Positions 1 through 8,507 of a DNA stretch of 38,181 nucleotides are shown here, one piece after another. The number at the start of each line of letters is the position of its first letter. Position 1 is the first letter of the stretch. This DNA comes from Promethearchaeota archaeon. GTDB taxonomy: Archaea; Asgardarchaeota; Lokiarchaeia; Sigyniarchaeales; Sigyniarchaeaceae. The position numbers were made by a program, and so were the translations under genes. The stretch lies in NCBI GenBank assembly GCA_016932935.1, contig JAFGBX010000068.1, positions 1 through 38,181 of the forward strand. The letters run 5' to 3'. The notes beneath the pieces are model-generated. The model made no database searches. It was not told the DNA's origin and was given only the letters and a program-made list of their open reading frames with translations.

Positions 1-1
1 A

Positions 2-370
2 CAGGAAGCCCCCGCACCCGTCGTGGTGGAACCGGAGATAATGGCCCCCGTTGCGGTGGCAACGAAGTCGCCCCCTCCCGCATCGGAAGCAGCGAAGGCG
101 ACCCCGGCCGTTGCAGCTGGATCGAAGGTACCCGCCACCACGGCGGTAGAAACGAAGGCCCCCCCTCCCGCAACGGAACGAGCGAAGGCATCACCAATCG
201 TGGCAGCTGAACTGAAGGCGCCAGCCCCCGCGGTAGCGAGGCCAGAGATGGAACGGCCGGAGCAAGACGAGATGGAACTGGAATTCGTCAACATCGAGAA
301 GGAAGATGAAAAACGTCAAGAGAAGCGGAAGAGGGGGGACATCTTCGACTTCCCCGACATCGACAAGTGA
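2..370 (+). CDS. C-terminal part of an Ala/Pro-rich protein (5' end outside window)
   Basis: The frame is open from the first full codon of the window to the TGA ending at 370, so this is the 3' end of a gene that begins upstream; the GTG at 23 is probably internal. The visible 122 residues are mostly Ala, Pro, Lys, Thr and Glu in a low-complexity linker built from about two degenerate copies of a roughly 33-residue unit (pattern TKxPPPAxExAKAxPxVAAxxKxPA). The end is different: acidic, then a basic KRQEKRKR stretch and an FDFPDID tail. No enzyme domain is visible. Such tails are typical of disordered linkers in surface or scaffold proteins, but the function cannot be given. A GC-rich hairpin follows the stop. 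Confidence 0.6.
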   Translation, partial: QEAPAPVVVEPEIMAPVAVATKSPPPASEAAKATPAVAAGSKVPATTAVETKAPPPATERAKASPIVAAELKAPAPAVARPEMERPEQDEMELEFVNIEKEDEKRQEKRKRGDIFDFPDIDK

Positions 371-390
371 GAGGGCGGCGGTTGAGGCGG

Positions 391-412
391 GGCGGGAGGC
401 GGTTTTCCCGCC
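391..412 (+). terminator. GC-rich hairpin after the first gene
   Basis: GGCGGGA at 391-397 pairs perfectly with TCCCGCC at 406-412 across an 8-base loop containing four T residues. It lies 20 bases after the stop at 370. Archaeal termination usually depends on T-runs more than on hairpins, so a terminator role is uncertain; the pairing itself is clear. Confidence 0.35.
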
Positions 413-436
413 GGTGCCCGTCCCGCTGTGCATCCC

Positions 437-473
437 CTTAATATTTCTCGCTGATTACTTATCCCGTACGGGA
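437..473 (+). promoter_or_regulatory. TATA-like box followed by a 12-bp perfect palindrome
   Basis: An AT-rich box (CCTTAATATTT, about 437-446) sits in a GC-rich gap upstream of the TPR-CHAT gene. About 16 bases later is the perfect palindrome TCCCGTACGGGA at 462-473, where transcription would start if the box is used. A repressor site overlapping the start point is a common archaeal arrangement. Promoter and operator roles are inferred from position only. The leader to the ATG at 523 would be about 50-60 bases, longer than at the window's other promoters. Confidence 0.4.
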
Positions 474-522
474 GCCCGGATGCGCGCGGGCGGGCCCGAC
501 GGCAAGCACGAGCTGGCGACCC

Positions 523-3500
523 ATGGATGCCCCCCTCCACGAGATGAAGCGCTTGTTCTCCGGCGGCCAGCGGGAGTTCAGGCACGGCAACTTCGAGGCG
601 GCACTCGCGCAGTTCACGGCGGCGTTTGACAAGTTCCGGGACGCCGGCAACTCGGAGGGAATGGCCGATGCGCTGTACCAGGTCGGCATGACGCAGCAGA
701 AGCTCGGGCAGTTCAACGATGCCATCATCAGCTTGAAAGAGGCTCTGGAACTCTACCGCTTCTTGAAGAAACAGGAGCGCGAGGTCATCACGCTTCATGC
801 GGTCGGCTTGCTCCAGGCGGAGGTCGGTGCCGACGAGATCGCGACGAGATACCTGGAAGACGCGCTCGACATCTACAAGGACAAGGATTACAAGCCCGGC
901 ATGGCCGCGATACAGTTCGAGCTCGGCAACACCTGCTTCAAGGCCGGGGAGCATGCGGAGGCCCGGCGCCTCTACGGGGAGGCGTCCGCGATCATCAAGC
1001 AGATCGCGGGCCTGCCCGGGATGGCTAAAGTGAAGTACATGCTCGCGCTCCTCGATTTCTCGGAGGGAGACCTCGACGCGTGCATGGAGAAGCTCGACGA
1101 GGCGAGCGCGCTGTTCGAGAACGACGGCGATTTGAACGGGCGGGCGAGGGCGCTCTCGATCGAGGGGTTGATCTCCTTGAGCAAGGGCGACACGAGGGCG
1201 GCGGAGAACGACTTCAACGAATGCACCCGAATGGTCGCCGAGGGGTACATGAAGGAACCGACCAAGACCGGCGTGCTTGAAAAACAGCAAGAGGTTCAGC
1301 TCTTGCTCTACATGGGCTCGCTCTTGTACCAAGACACCAAGTACAACCTGCCCGACCTCGGCACGACCCTTCACTTGCGTGCGTACAAGTTCTTCGAGGA
1401 CGCCACCGCGCTGGCCGAGCGGATCCAGTACCGGAACGGTATGTGCCAGGGGCTGTTCAACCAGGGCATGATCCTGGTCGACAGGGGTGATCGCGCGAGC
1501 GTCCGGTCGTCCATCGAGAAGTTCTCCAGGGTGCTCGACATCGCGAAGGAGATCAGGAACAACGAGCTGATTGTGAGGAGCTTGCTCTTCCTGGGAATCG
1601 CCCACCGGTACGTGGATAGACACGACCAGGCGCTCGTCTACCTGCAAGACTGCTCGACCATCTCCAAGCGGCTCAAGTACGCGACGCTCGAGGCTCGCGC
1701 GCTGATGGAGAAGGCGCGCATCATGCACGTATTAGGGAAGCTCGATGACGGGCTTGCAACCCTGGAGCAGGCCCGCTCCATCGTTTCGGGGAACTCTGAT
1801 CTCGCCGTGCTGAACTGGGAGATCCTCGTCATCTTTAGCGACCTCTACCAGGGAACGGGGGCGCTGGACATGGCTGCCGAGTCGCTGATCGAGGCGCGGG
1901 AGCAGTGCATGAGACGAAACGACAAGAAGGGGCTCGTCAGGGTGCTGCACGAGATGGCCAGGCTCGACGAGCGGCAGGGCTTCGTCGCCCATGCCATCGC
2001 CTGCACGGCCGAGATCGAGTCAATCCACAAGGCAGCGAACCAGTTCACAGAGATGTCGCGGGCCAGGATCGACCGGGCCCGCATGACCTTCATATCCGGC
2101 GACGTCGACCGCGCAACGAAACTGCTGCACGAGGAGATCGACTTCATACGCGACGCGGGCATCGCCGACGGCGACGCGCTGATCGCGAGTGCGAAGTTCG
2201 TTCTATTCAAAATATTGAAATTTAAGAGTGAGATCATCGAATCGGATGAATTATTCCGTGAGTTGCTTTCATACTTCAGTGAAAACGACAAATTGCTCGA
2301 CATGTTCGAGATGTTCATCGAGATCGCGTACGATGCCGTGGAGAGCGGCAACTTGCTATCGTTGAAGCGCGCGATGGACAAGACGTGGAAGATCCTCGGG
2401 CAACCCAGTGCTGCGGTCGAGCGCCTTGAGCATCTGGTGTACTTCCTCCACGTGTATGGTTTGATGCACCAGCACGAGGGAACGCCGTCGGGCCTCGACC
2501 TCGCCCGGAAATACATGGGAGAATGCCTTTCGATCGTCCAGAAGGCGAACATGGACGATATGAAGGGGGTTATTGTTGCCCAGCTCGCGGACATCGCCCT
2601 CATCGAGGGGAAACAAGACGCGCTCTCCCTTTTCAACGAAGCTATCCGGGACCTCACCGAGGAGGGCAAGCTAGCGGACGCAATTCGCGTCCACGAGCAG
2701 ATAGCGTGGATACGGTATACGAGCGGGAACCTAGACGAGGCGCTCGATCACGCCTTGCGCGCGGCGCGGTTGTTCGAAGACAACGTGATCGCCCGCCCCC
2801 CGCACGGTATGATACAGGACATCAAGGAAAAGTTCCATTACTACACCAAGCGTGTCGACGTACACGCCCTCCTTGCTTGCTTGTACGTCGAGAAGTTCAT
2901 TGAAGCGGGCGATGCCATCGCCCTGGAACGTGCCCTGATCTCCATCGAGTTCCAGAAGATCTACTCGTTCCACCGTTCCTATTATGCAAAACACATGTTC
3001 ACGATGCTCTCTTGCGAGAAGCTGGAGAAGTACCTTGAACAGGACGAGCGGCTCTGCAAGGAGGCCGTGATGAAGCAAAAGACGATCAACTTCTTGACGG
3101 GCTGCAAGGCGTTCCACGAGCGGATCCTGGCAAGTCCCGACGCCCATAAGGAGTTCGTCAAGCGCACGATCGACTCCTTGAAGGCAAAGCTGAAGGAAGA
3201 ACGCGCCGCGCTGGGTGAAATCGTCTCGAAGGTCAAGCAAACACGGGCATACCTCATGGAATGCAAGGATCCCGGTTCGCTCGTGCCTTTCATCGGGTTC
3301 AACGTCGTGAAACAAGCGCAAAAGCAGCTAGAGAAGCACCCGACGGTTGCCGTGCTCGATTATGCCATCCTCCCGGATACATCCAAGGTCGCCATCTTTT
3401 TAATGCACCAGGCGCGCGTCGAGATCTTTTGGAAAGAACTAACACCCGAGTTCTTTGGAACCATCGACCAGCTACGCGAGGCCCGCTCGGCGGAGCGCCA

Positions 3501-4389
3501 GGACGAGGTCCCGTTCATGCACAGGCAGCTAACGGCCTGGCTGTTTCCTATCAAGCTGAAGGATAGACTCGTCGATATGGGCGTGAAATACATCTTCATC
3601 TGCCCTGATGCACGGCTCGGTGATATACTATTTCCGTTGCTTGGTGAAGACAACGCGCTGGGCGTTGCCTTCACGCCCGTGTACGTGCCACACCTGATCG
3701 ATTTCAAGATCTTGATGCGCGACGGCTCACTCGCCCGAGGGTCGGGGAAATTGGACTTCTACCTGCTGTTCCCGGATCCGTCCGACGAAGCATCGGCCGA
3801 GGAGAAGGCCAGCCTAGAGCAGCTCTTCGACCGCCGTGCCGGCGTCGCACGGGGTACGGGTGCTAAACCCTCCCACGTGTCCGTGTCGGCCGGTGCTGCT
3901 GGCTACCAGAGCCTGCAAGATGTTGGGAAGCACGAACCAAACGTCATCCACTACTCCGGAACCAGCTTCCTGCCCGCGTCGTTGCCGTTCAAGGGCCACC
4001 TGAACATGAGCGACCGGTCCTACTTCCTCGAGGACTTCATGGAGCTCGACCTCGCCAACAAGCAAGGATTGCTGTGCATCTCTTCGACCGACGATCTCCC
4101 CCTTGACCTCGGCCAGGCCCTCGTCACGTGGAAGACGCTCGCGCTCAGCAACATCCCCAACATCCTTTACGTTTCGGCTTGCAACAGCTCGTCGGCCATG
4201 TTCATTACCCTTTTGTACGAGCGGTTGCTCGATGGTGAAACGATCGGGGAGGCGTACCACAGCGCCATGCTCCACCTGGGCAGCATGCCGGAGATCCCGC
4301 CCCTCGCGAGGTCAGACCATCTCCTTATCGCCAACCCGTTCTGGCGGCTTGCTGGCGGCGTCCGGGGCGAAAAAAACGCGGATGGTTAG
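523..4389 (+). CDS. TPR-CHAT protein, putative caspase-like protease
   Basis: A 1288-residue protein. Residues ~1-900 are helical repeats of about 40 residues with the TPR pattern (small residues and aromatics alternating, as in the stretch around residues 10-240), forming a long superhelix. Residues ~900-960 are charged and coiled-coil-like. Residues ~980-1280 look like a CHAT domain, the caspase/separase-clan peptidase fold: the probable catalytic His is H1143 (VIHYSGTSF) and the probable catalytic Cys is C1220 (YVSACNSSS), each after a hydrophobic strand. There is no signal peptide or membrane segment, so it is probably cytosolic. TPR plus CHAT is the layout of Csx29 of type III-E CRISPR systems and broadly of eukaryotic separase; no Cas gene is nearby. 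The substrate is unknown. The stop overlaps the convergent next gene by three bases. ATG 523 is used; no Shine-Dalgarno site is seen. Confidence 0.82.
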   Translation: MDAPLHEMKRLFSGGQREFRHGNFEAALAQFTAAFDKFRDAGNSEGMADALYQVGMTQQKLGQFNDAIISLKEALELYRFLKKQEREVITLHAVGLLQAEVGADEIATRYLEDALDIYKDKDYKPGMAAIQFELGNTCFKAGEHAEARRLYGEASAIIKQIAGLPGMAKVKYMLALLDFSEGDLDACMEKLDEASALFENDGDLNGRARALSIEGLISLSKGDTRAAENDFNECTRMVAEGYMKEPTKTGVLEKQQEVQLLLYMGSLLYQDTKYNLPDLGTTLHLRAYKFFEDATALAERIQYRNGMCQGLFNQGMILVDRGDRASVRSSIEKFSRVLDIAKEIRNNELIVRSLLFLGIAHRYVDRHDQALVYLQDCSTISKRLKYATLEARALMEKARIMHVLGKLDDGLATLEQARSIVSGNSDLAVLNWEILVIFSDLYQGTGALDMAAESLIEAREQCMRRNDKKGLVRVLHEMARLDERQGFVAHAIACTAEIESIHKAANQFTEMSRARIDRARMTFISGDVDRATKLLHEEIDFIRDAGIADGDALIASAKFVLFKILKFKSEIIESDELFRELLSYFSENDKLLDMFEMFIEIAYDAVESGNLLSLKRAMDKTWKILGQPSAAVERLEHLVYFLHVYGLMHQHEGTPSGLDLARKYMGECLSIVQKANMDDMKGVIVAQLADIALIEGKQDALSLFNEAIRDLTEEGKLADAIRVHEQIAWIRYTSGNLDEALDHALRAARLFEDNVIARPPHGMIQDIKEKFHYYTKRVDVHALLACLYVEKFIEAGDAIALERALISIEFQKIYSFHRSYYAKHMFTMLSCEKLEKYLEQDERLCKEAVMKQKTINFLTGCKAFHERILASPDAHKEFVKRTIDSLKAKLKEERAALGEIVSKVKQTRAYLMECKDPGSLVPFIGFNVVKQAQKQLEKHPTVAVLDYAILPDTSKVAIFLMHQARVEIFWKELTPEFFGTIDQLREARSAERQDEVPFMHRQLTAWLFPIKLKDRLVDMGVKYIFICPDARLGDILFPLLGEDNALGVAFTPVYVPHLIDFKILMRDGSLARGSGKLDFYLLFPDPSDEASAEEKASLEQLFDRRAGVARGTGAKPSHVSVSAGAAGYQSLQDVGKHEPNVIHYSGTSFLPASLPFKGHLNMSDRSYFLEDFMELDLANKQGLLCISSTDDLPLDLGQALVTWKTLALSNIPNILYVSACNSSSAMFITLLYERLLDGETIGEAYHSAMLHLGSMPEIPPLARSDHLLIANPFWRLAGGVRGEKNADG

Positions 4390-6413
4390 AACTGCTGGCC
4401 TTGCAACGCTGATTGCACCGACGCGAGCCTCTGGTGCAAGACCTGGTTTTCATGGTCGAGGGATATCATCTTCTCGGAGAACAGCTGGTGTGTCGAGAAG
4501 TACACGTTCGCAGCGATTTTTCCGAGCTCGAACTTTGCCTCCAGGTTTCGCATGGTCTCCTTGATGGACACGATGCGCTGCTCGACTGCTTGAAGCTGGC
4601 TCATGAGCATGTGGATTTCCTGGGCCTTCTGAATCCTTGCCTGTATGACCTGCTGTTGGTACGCGTCGACGCTTTGCTGCCGCACCCCGTTGCTCGTTCC
4701 GAGACCCCAGGCAGGAACCGCATCGATCGGGGCCGGAGGCCGACACGCTGGCGAGGCCGGCCCCGGCGCGTAGGAAGGCGCCTGGAAGGGTAAAGCGACT
4801 TGCGGGTAGGCTTGGTTCACCACCTGCTGGCTTTGCCCCTGGCCGCGCCCATAGACCGGGCGGAAGAACCTGGCATCCCCGGTCGAGATCGCCGGGTGCT
4901 TCAGGAACCCTTGGCTCACCGGATCCGGTTGGGCGTTGCCAGGTGGGAAGAAGCTCGCGTCGACGTAGTTGCCGGCCAGGCCATCGAGCGAAAGGCCGCC
5001 AGAGGGGTACATGTTGTTGCCCGTTGCTTGGCTGGTAGTCGGGCCTTGGCGGAGGGTGTCGTTGCCCGCGAGATCCAGGACCTGTTCGAGCTCCATGTCA
5101 ATGTCTGTGGCCGCGGCAGCGCCCGTCGGTTGGCCCCCCATGTATTGGCAAGCCGTAGGCAGCGCGCTTGCATCCCCGGGGTTGAGCAATGCATTGATGT
5201 TCTCCTCGATATAGGCCTTAATTTTAAAGACCGAGTTCACGTCGAACGCTTTGATCCGCTGTATCTTGTCTTGGTCGAGCTTGTTGATCTGCTCGAAATC
5301 TAGGAGCTGTTCGAAGTACTTGGCCAGCACCTGCATCTTCGCCTTGTCCATGTTGAACCTCAAGCCGATGCCCTGGAACTGGAGGGAAAGGCGCTTGAAG
5401 ATCCGGCCGACGACGTCGGTCGACAGGAGCTTGGTAACGGGGAACGAGAAGAGCAGCGCGTCGGTCTTCTTGAGGTACCCCTGGGACTTGATGAACTTGA
5501 ACGACTTGGTCGTGAGTAGCACGTGGCCGTGGCCCTTGTGTTCCTCGTCGTCAGAGTCCAGTTTCACCTCCTCTACGTGAATGACCGGGTATTCCGCCTT
5601 GTCGAGGCCGATGACGCCCTTGTTCATGTACTTGATGAAGAAATCCTTTATCGTGAGCAAGAAGTCGATACGGTCCTTCAGGGATTGCAGCATCTCGAGC
5701 GGCTGGTTGAAGCTCTCTGACACCTGCGCCGTGAACGACATGAAGTCCGACTGGAGCTGGTTGATGTAGGTCTCGAGCACGGCCACGTCTTGGTTGCTCC
5801 ACGCCTTGCCGTCGACGAAGAATCCTTTCTTCGACCTGAGGAACAGGAAGAAGTGGTTTATGCGCTTCATGATACGGCGCTCGATGAGGGCCCCCTCCTC
5901 GATCAACCCGAGCAGTTCTTGCTCCATACCTGGTTCGTGCAGCATGACCGGTAGTTCGAGGCGCAGCTTCATGAGCTTCTGCTTGGCCGTGCTGAGCAAG
6001 CCAGTGAAGCTGGAGAAGTCCTGGAGCACGTTCCGGCTGTCGATGACGATGTTCTTGTACTTCTCTTTCAAGTTCCCCTTGAGCTCGTCGATCTCGGACG
6101 TGTTCGGCGACCGGCACTTCGGGCAGACCATCTTCTCGCGCTGGACGGCCACGATGCGCGCGTTGTCGAGCCCCTCCTCCTTGCATTGCCTGCAGAACAA
6201 CTGCCCGCTCTTCTCGTCGGTGGCGAAGAAATTCAACCCACACTCGGAGCACACCTGGATCTCCTCCCTTTCCTTCACCACGCAAGCATCGCAGAAAATC
6301 GTGTGGCAGTCGTAGCAGTAATGGTTGGCCGAAACGATGTTCCTTTTACAGACCTCGCACTCCATGAAGTTGGGCAAGACATGGTAACGGGGTGTGGCCG
6401 GCTGGCGCATCAT
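4386..6413 (-). CDS. FYVE-like zinc-finger, coiled-coil, PH-like domain protein
   Basis: A 675-residue protein that I cannot assign to a named family. The N-terminus carries six CxxC pairs (C19/22, 33/36, 41/44, 55/58, 74/77, 97/100). The first four have cross-brace spacing, and the stretch NHYCYDCHTIFCDAC resembles the core of FYVE fingers, although the basic residues that bind PI3P there are missing. C74-C100 look like zinc ribbons. Residues ~105-280 are helical and coiled-coil-like. Residues ~288-372 (HVLLTTKSFKFIKS, then FSFPVTKLLSTDVV) have the strand pattern of a PH/GRAM-like domain. A Gly/Gln/Pro-rich linker (~405-585) leads to a C-terminal coiled coil (~590-670). The order finger, coiled coil, other domain recalls TRIM-type scaffolds. 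It converges with the TPR-CHAT gene. The start could also be M17. Confidence 0.6.
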   Translation of the reverse strand: MMRQPATPRYHVLPNFMECEVCKRNIVSANHYCYDCHTIFCDACVVKEREEIQVCSECGLNFFATDEKSGQLFCRQCKEEGLDNARIVAVQREKMVCPKCRSPNTSEIDELKGNLKEKYKNIVIDSRNVLQDFSSFTGLLSTAKQKLMKLRLELPVMLHEPGMEQELLGLIEEGALIERRIMKRINHFFLFLRSKKGFFVDGKAWSNQDVAVLETYINQLQSDFMSFTAQVSESFNQPLEMLQSLKDRIDFLLTIKDFFIKYMNKGVIGLDKAEYPVIHVEEVKLDSDDEEHKGHGHVLLTTKSFKFIKSQGYLKKTDALLFSFPVTKLLSTDVVGRIFKRLSLQFQGIGLRFNMDKAKMQVLAKYFEQLLDFEQINKLDQDKIQRIKAFDVNSVFKIKAYIEENINALLNPGDASALPTACQYMGGQPTGAAAATDIDMELEQVLDLAGNDTLRQGPTTSQATGNNMYPSGGLSLDGLAGNYVDASFFPPGNAQPDPVSQGFLKHPAISTGDARFFRPVYGRGQGQSQQVVNQAYPQVALPFQAPSYAPGPASPACRPPAPIDAVPAWGLGTSNGVRQQSVDAYQQQVIQARIQKAQEIHMLMSQLQAVEQRIVSIKETMRNLEAKFELGKIAANVYFSTHQLFSEKMISLDHENQVLHQRLASVQSALQGQQF

Positions 6414-6565
6414 GACGCATCGACATCCGTGTCGGACTTACCTACGGTCTAACTGCGGCCTGGCGCGGTATTATATGGCCGTGACATCGAGAGCATAGCC
6501 TCTACCCGCTGTTCCTCGAGCGGAAAATTACAAATGTCTCGGGGGCGACGTTAACGAGAGCAACA
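6414..6565. promoter_or_regulatory. Divergent intergenic region with two AT-rich boxes
   Basis: This 152-base gap separates the zinc-finger gene (leftward) from the aminotransferase gene (rightward). TATTATATGG at 6469-6478 could serve either strand. GAAAATTACA at about 6523 lies ~43 bases before the ATG at 6566, the distance seen at other promoters here. A small inverted repeat (CGACA-TCCG-TGTCG, 6421-6434) lies just upstream of the leftward gene. Roles are inferred from position. Confidence 0.35.
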
Positions 6566-8008
6566 ATGGATGTCGACGAGATCCAAGCGCGGGTTAAAAA
6601 ACTACAAGCGCTGCCGGCGATCCACGTGCCGGACAGCGTGCTCGGGCATGCCATGAAGAAGTTTGATGTCAAGTTCGCCAAATCCAAGGCATTTCAAGAG
6701 GAATTGCTCGCGTCCATCCCTGGCGGTATCGAGCACACGAACGCCATCAAGGAGCCCTTTCCATTGGTCATGCGTAAGGCGCAAGACTGCTACCTCTGGG
6801 ACGTCGATGGCAACCGGTTCATCGACTACCTTATGGCGTCCGGGCCGATCATCCTCGGGCACAACTACCCGGAGCTCCGCGACCACGTGGTCAGAGTCAT
6901 CCAGGAGCAGGGGCCCGCCACGGGCTTCATGGTCGAGGCCGAGCTGGACGCAGCGAGGAAAATAAAACAGCACATGGGGTCGGTCGAGCAAGTTCGGTTC
7001 TTCCAGTCGGGCACGGAGGCATCGATGGAAGCCATGCGGCTCTTGCGGGTCTTCACGGGGAAGCAGAAGGTCATCAAGCTCGACGGGTCATACCACGGCT
7101 GGCACGACCAGATGCTGGTCGACCTGCACGTTCTCGGCACCAAGAACATCCTCTGCCACGGCATCCCCCTCGGCTGTTACGAGCACACGATCTCGGTCAA
7201 GCACGACGACCCCGACCGGCTCGAGAAGGTGATCAAGCGCAACCAGGGAGAGGGAAAGGGTGGCGTGGCTGCGGTCTTCATCGAGCCACCCGGCGGCGAC
7301 GGCGGCACGCACCCGCTCCACCCCGAGTATTACAAAGCGGCGCGGGAGATCTGCGACAGGCACGGCGTTTTGCTCGTCATGGACGAGGTGATCACCGGCT
7401 TCCGGCTCGCGCTGGGCGGGGCGCAGGAGTACTTCGGCGTGGAGGCGGATCTCACGCTGCTCGGCAAGATCGTCGGGCACGGCTTCCCGTCCGCTGGTGC
7501 CCTCGGCGGCCGCGCGGACATCATGGCCTACCTCGCCGGTGGAGTTGGCGGTACGGACGAGAAGGGCGAGGCGATACGGAAGAACGCGTACTCGAGCGGC
7601 ACGCTCGCGGGGAACACGCTCACGTGTTCGGCGGCCGCAAAGGCCATCGAGTGCATAGAGAAGACCGGCGCGATCGAGGTGGCGGCCCGCGTCGCCGCGA
7701 GGCTGGTTGACGGCCTCAACGACATCTTCGGACGTCATGGCCTGCCGTTCTTCGCGTACAATTTCCAATCGATATTGCACGTGGTTACCGCGGATTTCTT
7801 CCACGTGAGCATGAACCGGGCCGATGCGCTGGAGCAGATCAACACCCGCCGCAAGTTGATGGCCGACTACGTCGCGTTGCTCGCCCTCGAGGGCATCACG
7901 TCGCTCCAGGGGGTGCGGCACTACACGTGTTTGAAGCACGACGACGAGGCTGTCATTAACCAGACCCTCGCCGCGTTCGACGCGTTCTGTAAGAAGCTCA
8001 AGTCGTGA
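6566..8008 (+). CDS. Class III PLP aminotransferase, glutamate-1-semialdehyde aminomutase-like
   Basis: A 480-residue PLP enzyme of fold type I. Visible motifs are the substrate/cofactor entry region FFQSGTEASMEAMRL, the YHGWHDQ segment typical of the glutamate-1-semialdehyde aminomutase branch, MDEVITGFR with the pyridine-binding Asp at 273, and LLGKIVGHGFP with the Schiff-base Lys at 301. It is about 50 residues longer than usual HemL (~430), mainly at the N-terminus (~60 residues before the family core). No other haem gene is in the window, so tetrapyrrole synthesis is not supported by context and the substrate is open: HemL or another aminomutase/aminotransferase. It is followed after four bases by a VOC gene, probably in one operon. 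Confidence 0.8.
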   Translation: MDVDEIQARVKKLQALPAIHVPDSVLGHAMKKFDVKFAKSKAFQEELLASIPGGIEHTNAIKEPFPLVMRKAQDCYLWDVDGNRFIDYLMASGPIILGHNYPELRDHVVRVIQEQGPATGFMVEAELDAARKIKQHMGSVEQVRFFQSGTEASMEAMRLLRVFTGKQKVIKLDGSYHGWHDQMLVDLHVLGTKNILCHGIPLGCYEHTISVKHDDPDRLEKVIKRNQGEGKGGVAAVFIEPPGGDGGTHPLHPEYYKAAREICDRHGVLLVMDEVITGFRLALGGAQEYFGVEADLTLLGKIVGHGFPSAGALGGRADIMAYLAGGVGGTDEKGEAIRKNAYSSGTLAGNTLTCSAAAKAIECIEKTGAIEVAARVAARLVDGLNDIFGRHGLPFFAYNFQSILHVVTADFFHVSMNRADALEQINTRRKLMADYVALLALEGITSLQGVRHYTCLKHDDEAVINQTLAAFDAFCKKLKS

Positions 8009-8012
8009 AGGG

Positions 8013-8498
8013 ATGGGGCGTATGGAACGGAAGATCAACCAGGTCGGAATCGTGGTGAAGGACGCCGCCAGGGCGGCCGAGTTCTACCAGCGGGCACTCG
8101 GCGTCCCTTTCCAGGTGATGGACCGGCCGAAGGAGACTTGCCAGCTGCACGGGAAGGAGTCCTGCTTCCAGATGAGAACGGCCTTCGGAAACGCAGCCGG
8201 GTTGCAGGTCGAGCTCATCCAGGTTCTCGAAGGCCGAACTGCGCACGTGGAGTTTATGGAATCTCACGGGGAAGGGATACATCACTTCGGCATCTACGTC
8301 GAGGACATCGAAGCGGAGATCGAGGCGTGCGCGAAGCAAGGCATCGGTGTCATCTCCCGCGGCGAGTTCCTGGGCGTGAAGTGGGCATATGTGGACTCTG
8401 TGGCGTCGGCGGGTGCGGTGTTCGAGTTCATTGAGATGCCGAAGCCTCGCGCGAGGCGGGCGAAGACGGAACCGGCTACCTCACCGAAGCATGATTGA
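8013..8498 (+). CDS. VOC-superfamily protein (glyoxalase/methylmalonyl-CoA epimerase-like)
   Basis: A 161-residue protein with two beta-alpha-beta-beta-beta modules. The first starts at KINQVGIVVKDAARAAEFY and runs to VELIQVLEG; the second runs from HHFGIYVEDIEAEI to FEFIEMP. This matches the vicinal oxygen chelate fold, and the metal ligands would be among the His and Glu residues at strand ends (ELIQ, HHFG, FEFIE). The closest appearance is the methylmalonyl-CoA epimerase/glyoxalase group, but the substrate cannot be read from the sequence. The start is ATG 8013, with ATG 8022 equally possible. It lies four bases after the aminotransferase, so both probably act on the same pathway. The basic C-terminal tail (~145-161) is not part of the fold. 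Confidence 0.75.
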   Translation: MGRMERKINQVGIVVKDAARAAEFYQRALGVPFQVMDRPKETCQLHGKESCFQMRTAFGNAAGLQVELIQVLEGRTAHVEFMESHGEGIHHFGIYVEDIEAEIEACAKQGIGVISRGEFLGVKWAYVDSVASAGAVFEFIEMPKPRARRAKTEPATSPKHD

Positions 8499-8507
8499 TG
8501 AAAATGG

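Noticed and set aside
316-1728. Long open frame of 470 codons on the minus strand
   Set aside because: It is antisense to the TPR repeats, has an Arg/Leu/Val/His-rich make-up typical of reversed GC-rich coding DNA, and shows no domain.
6566-8008. Certain call as glutamate-1-semialdehyde aminomutase (hemL)
   Set aside because: Motifs fit that branch, but the protein is longer than usual and no other haem gene is near, so only the family is called.
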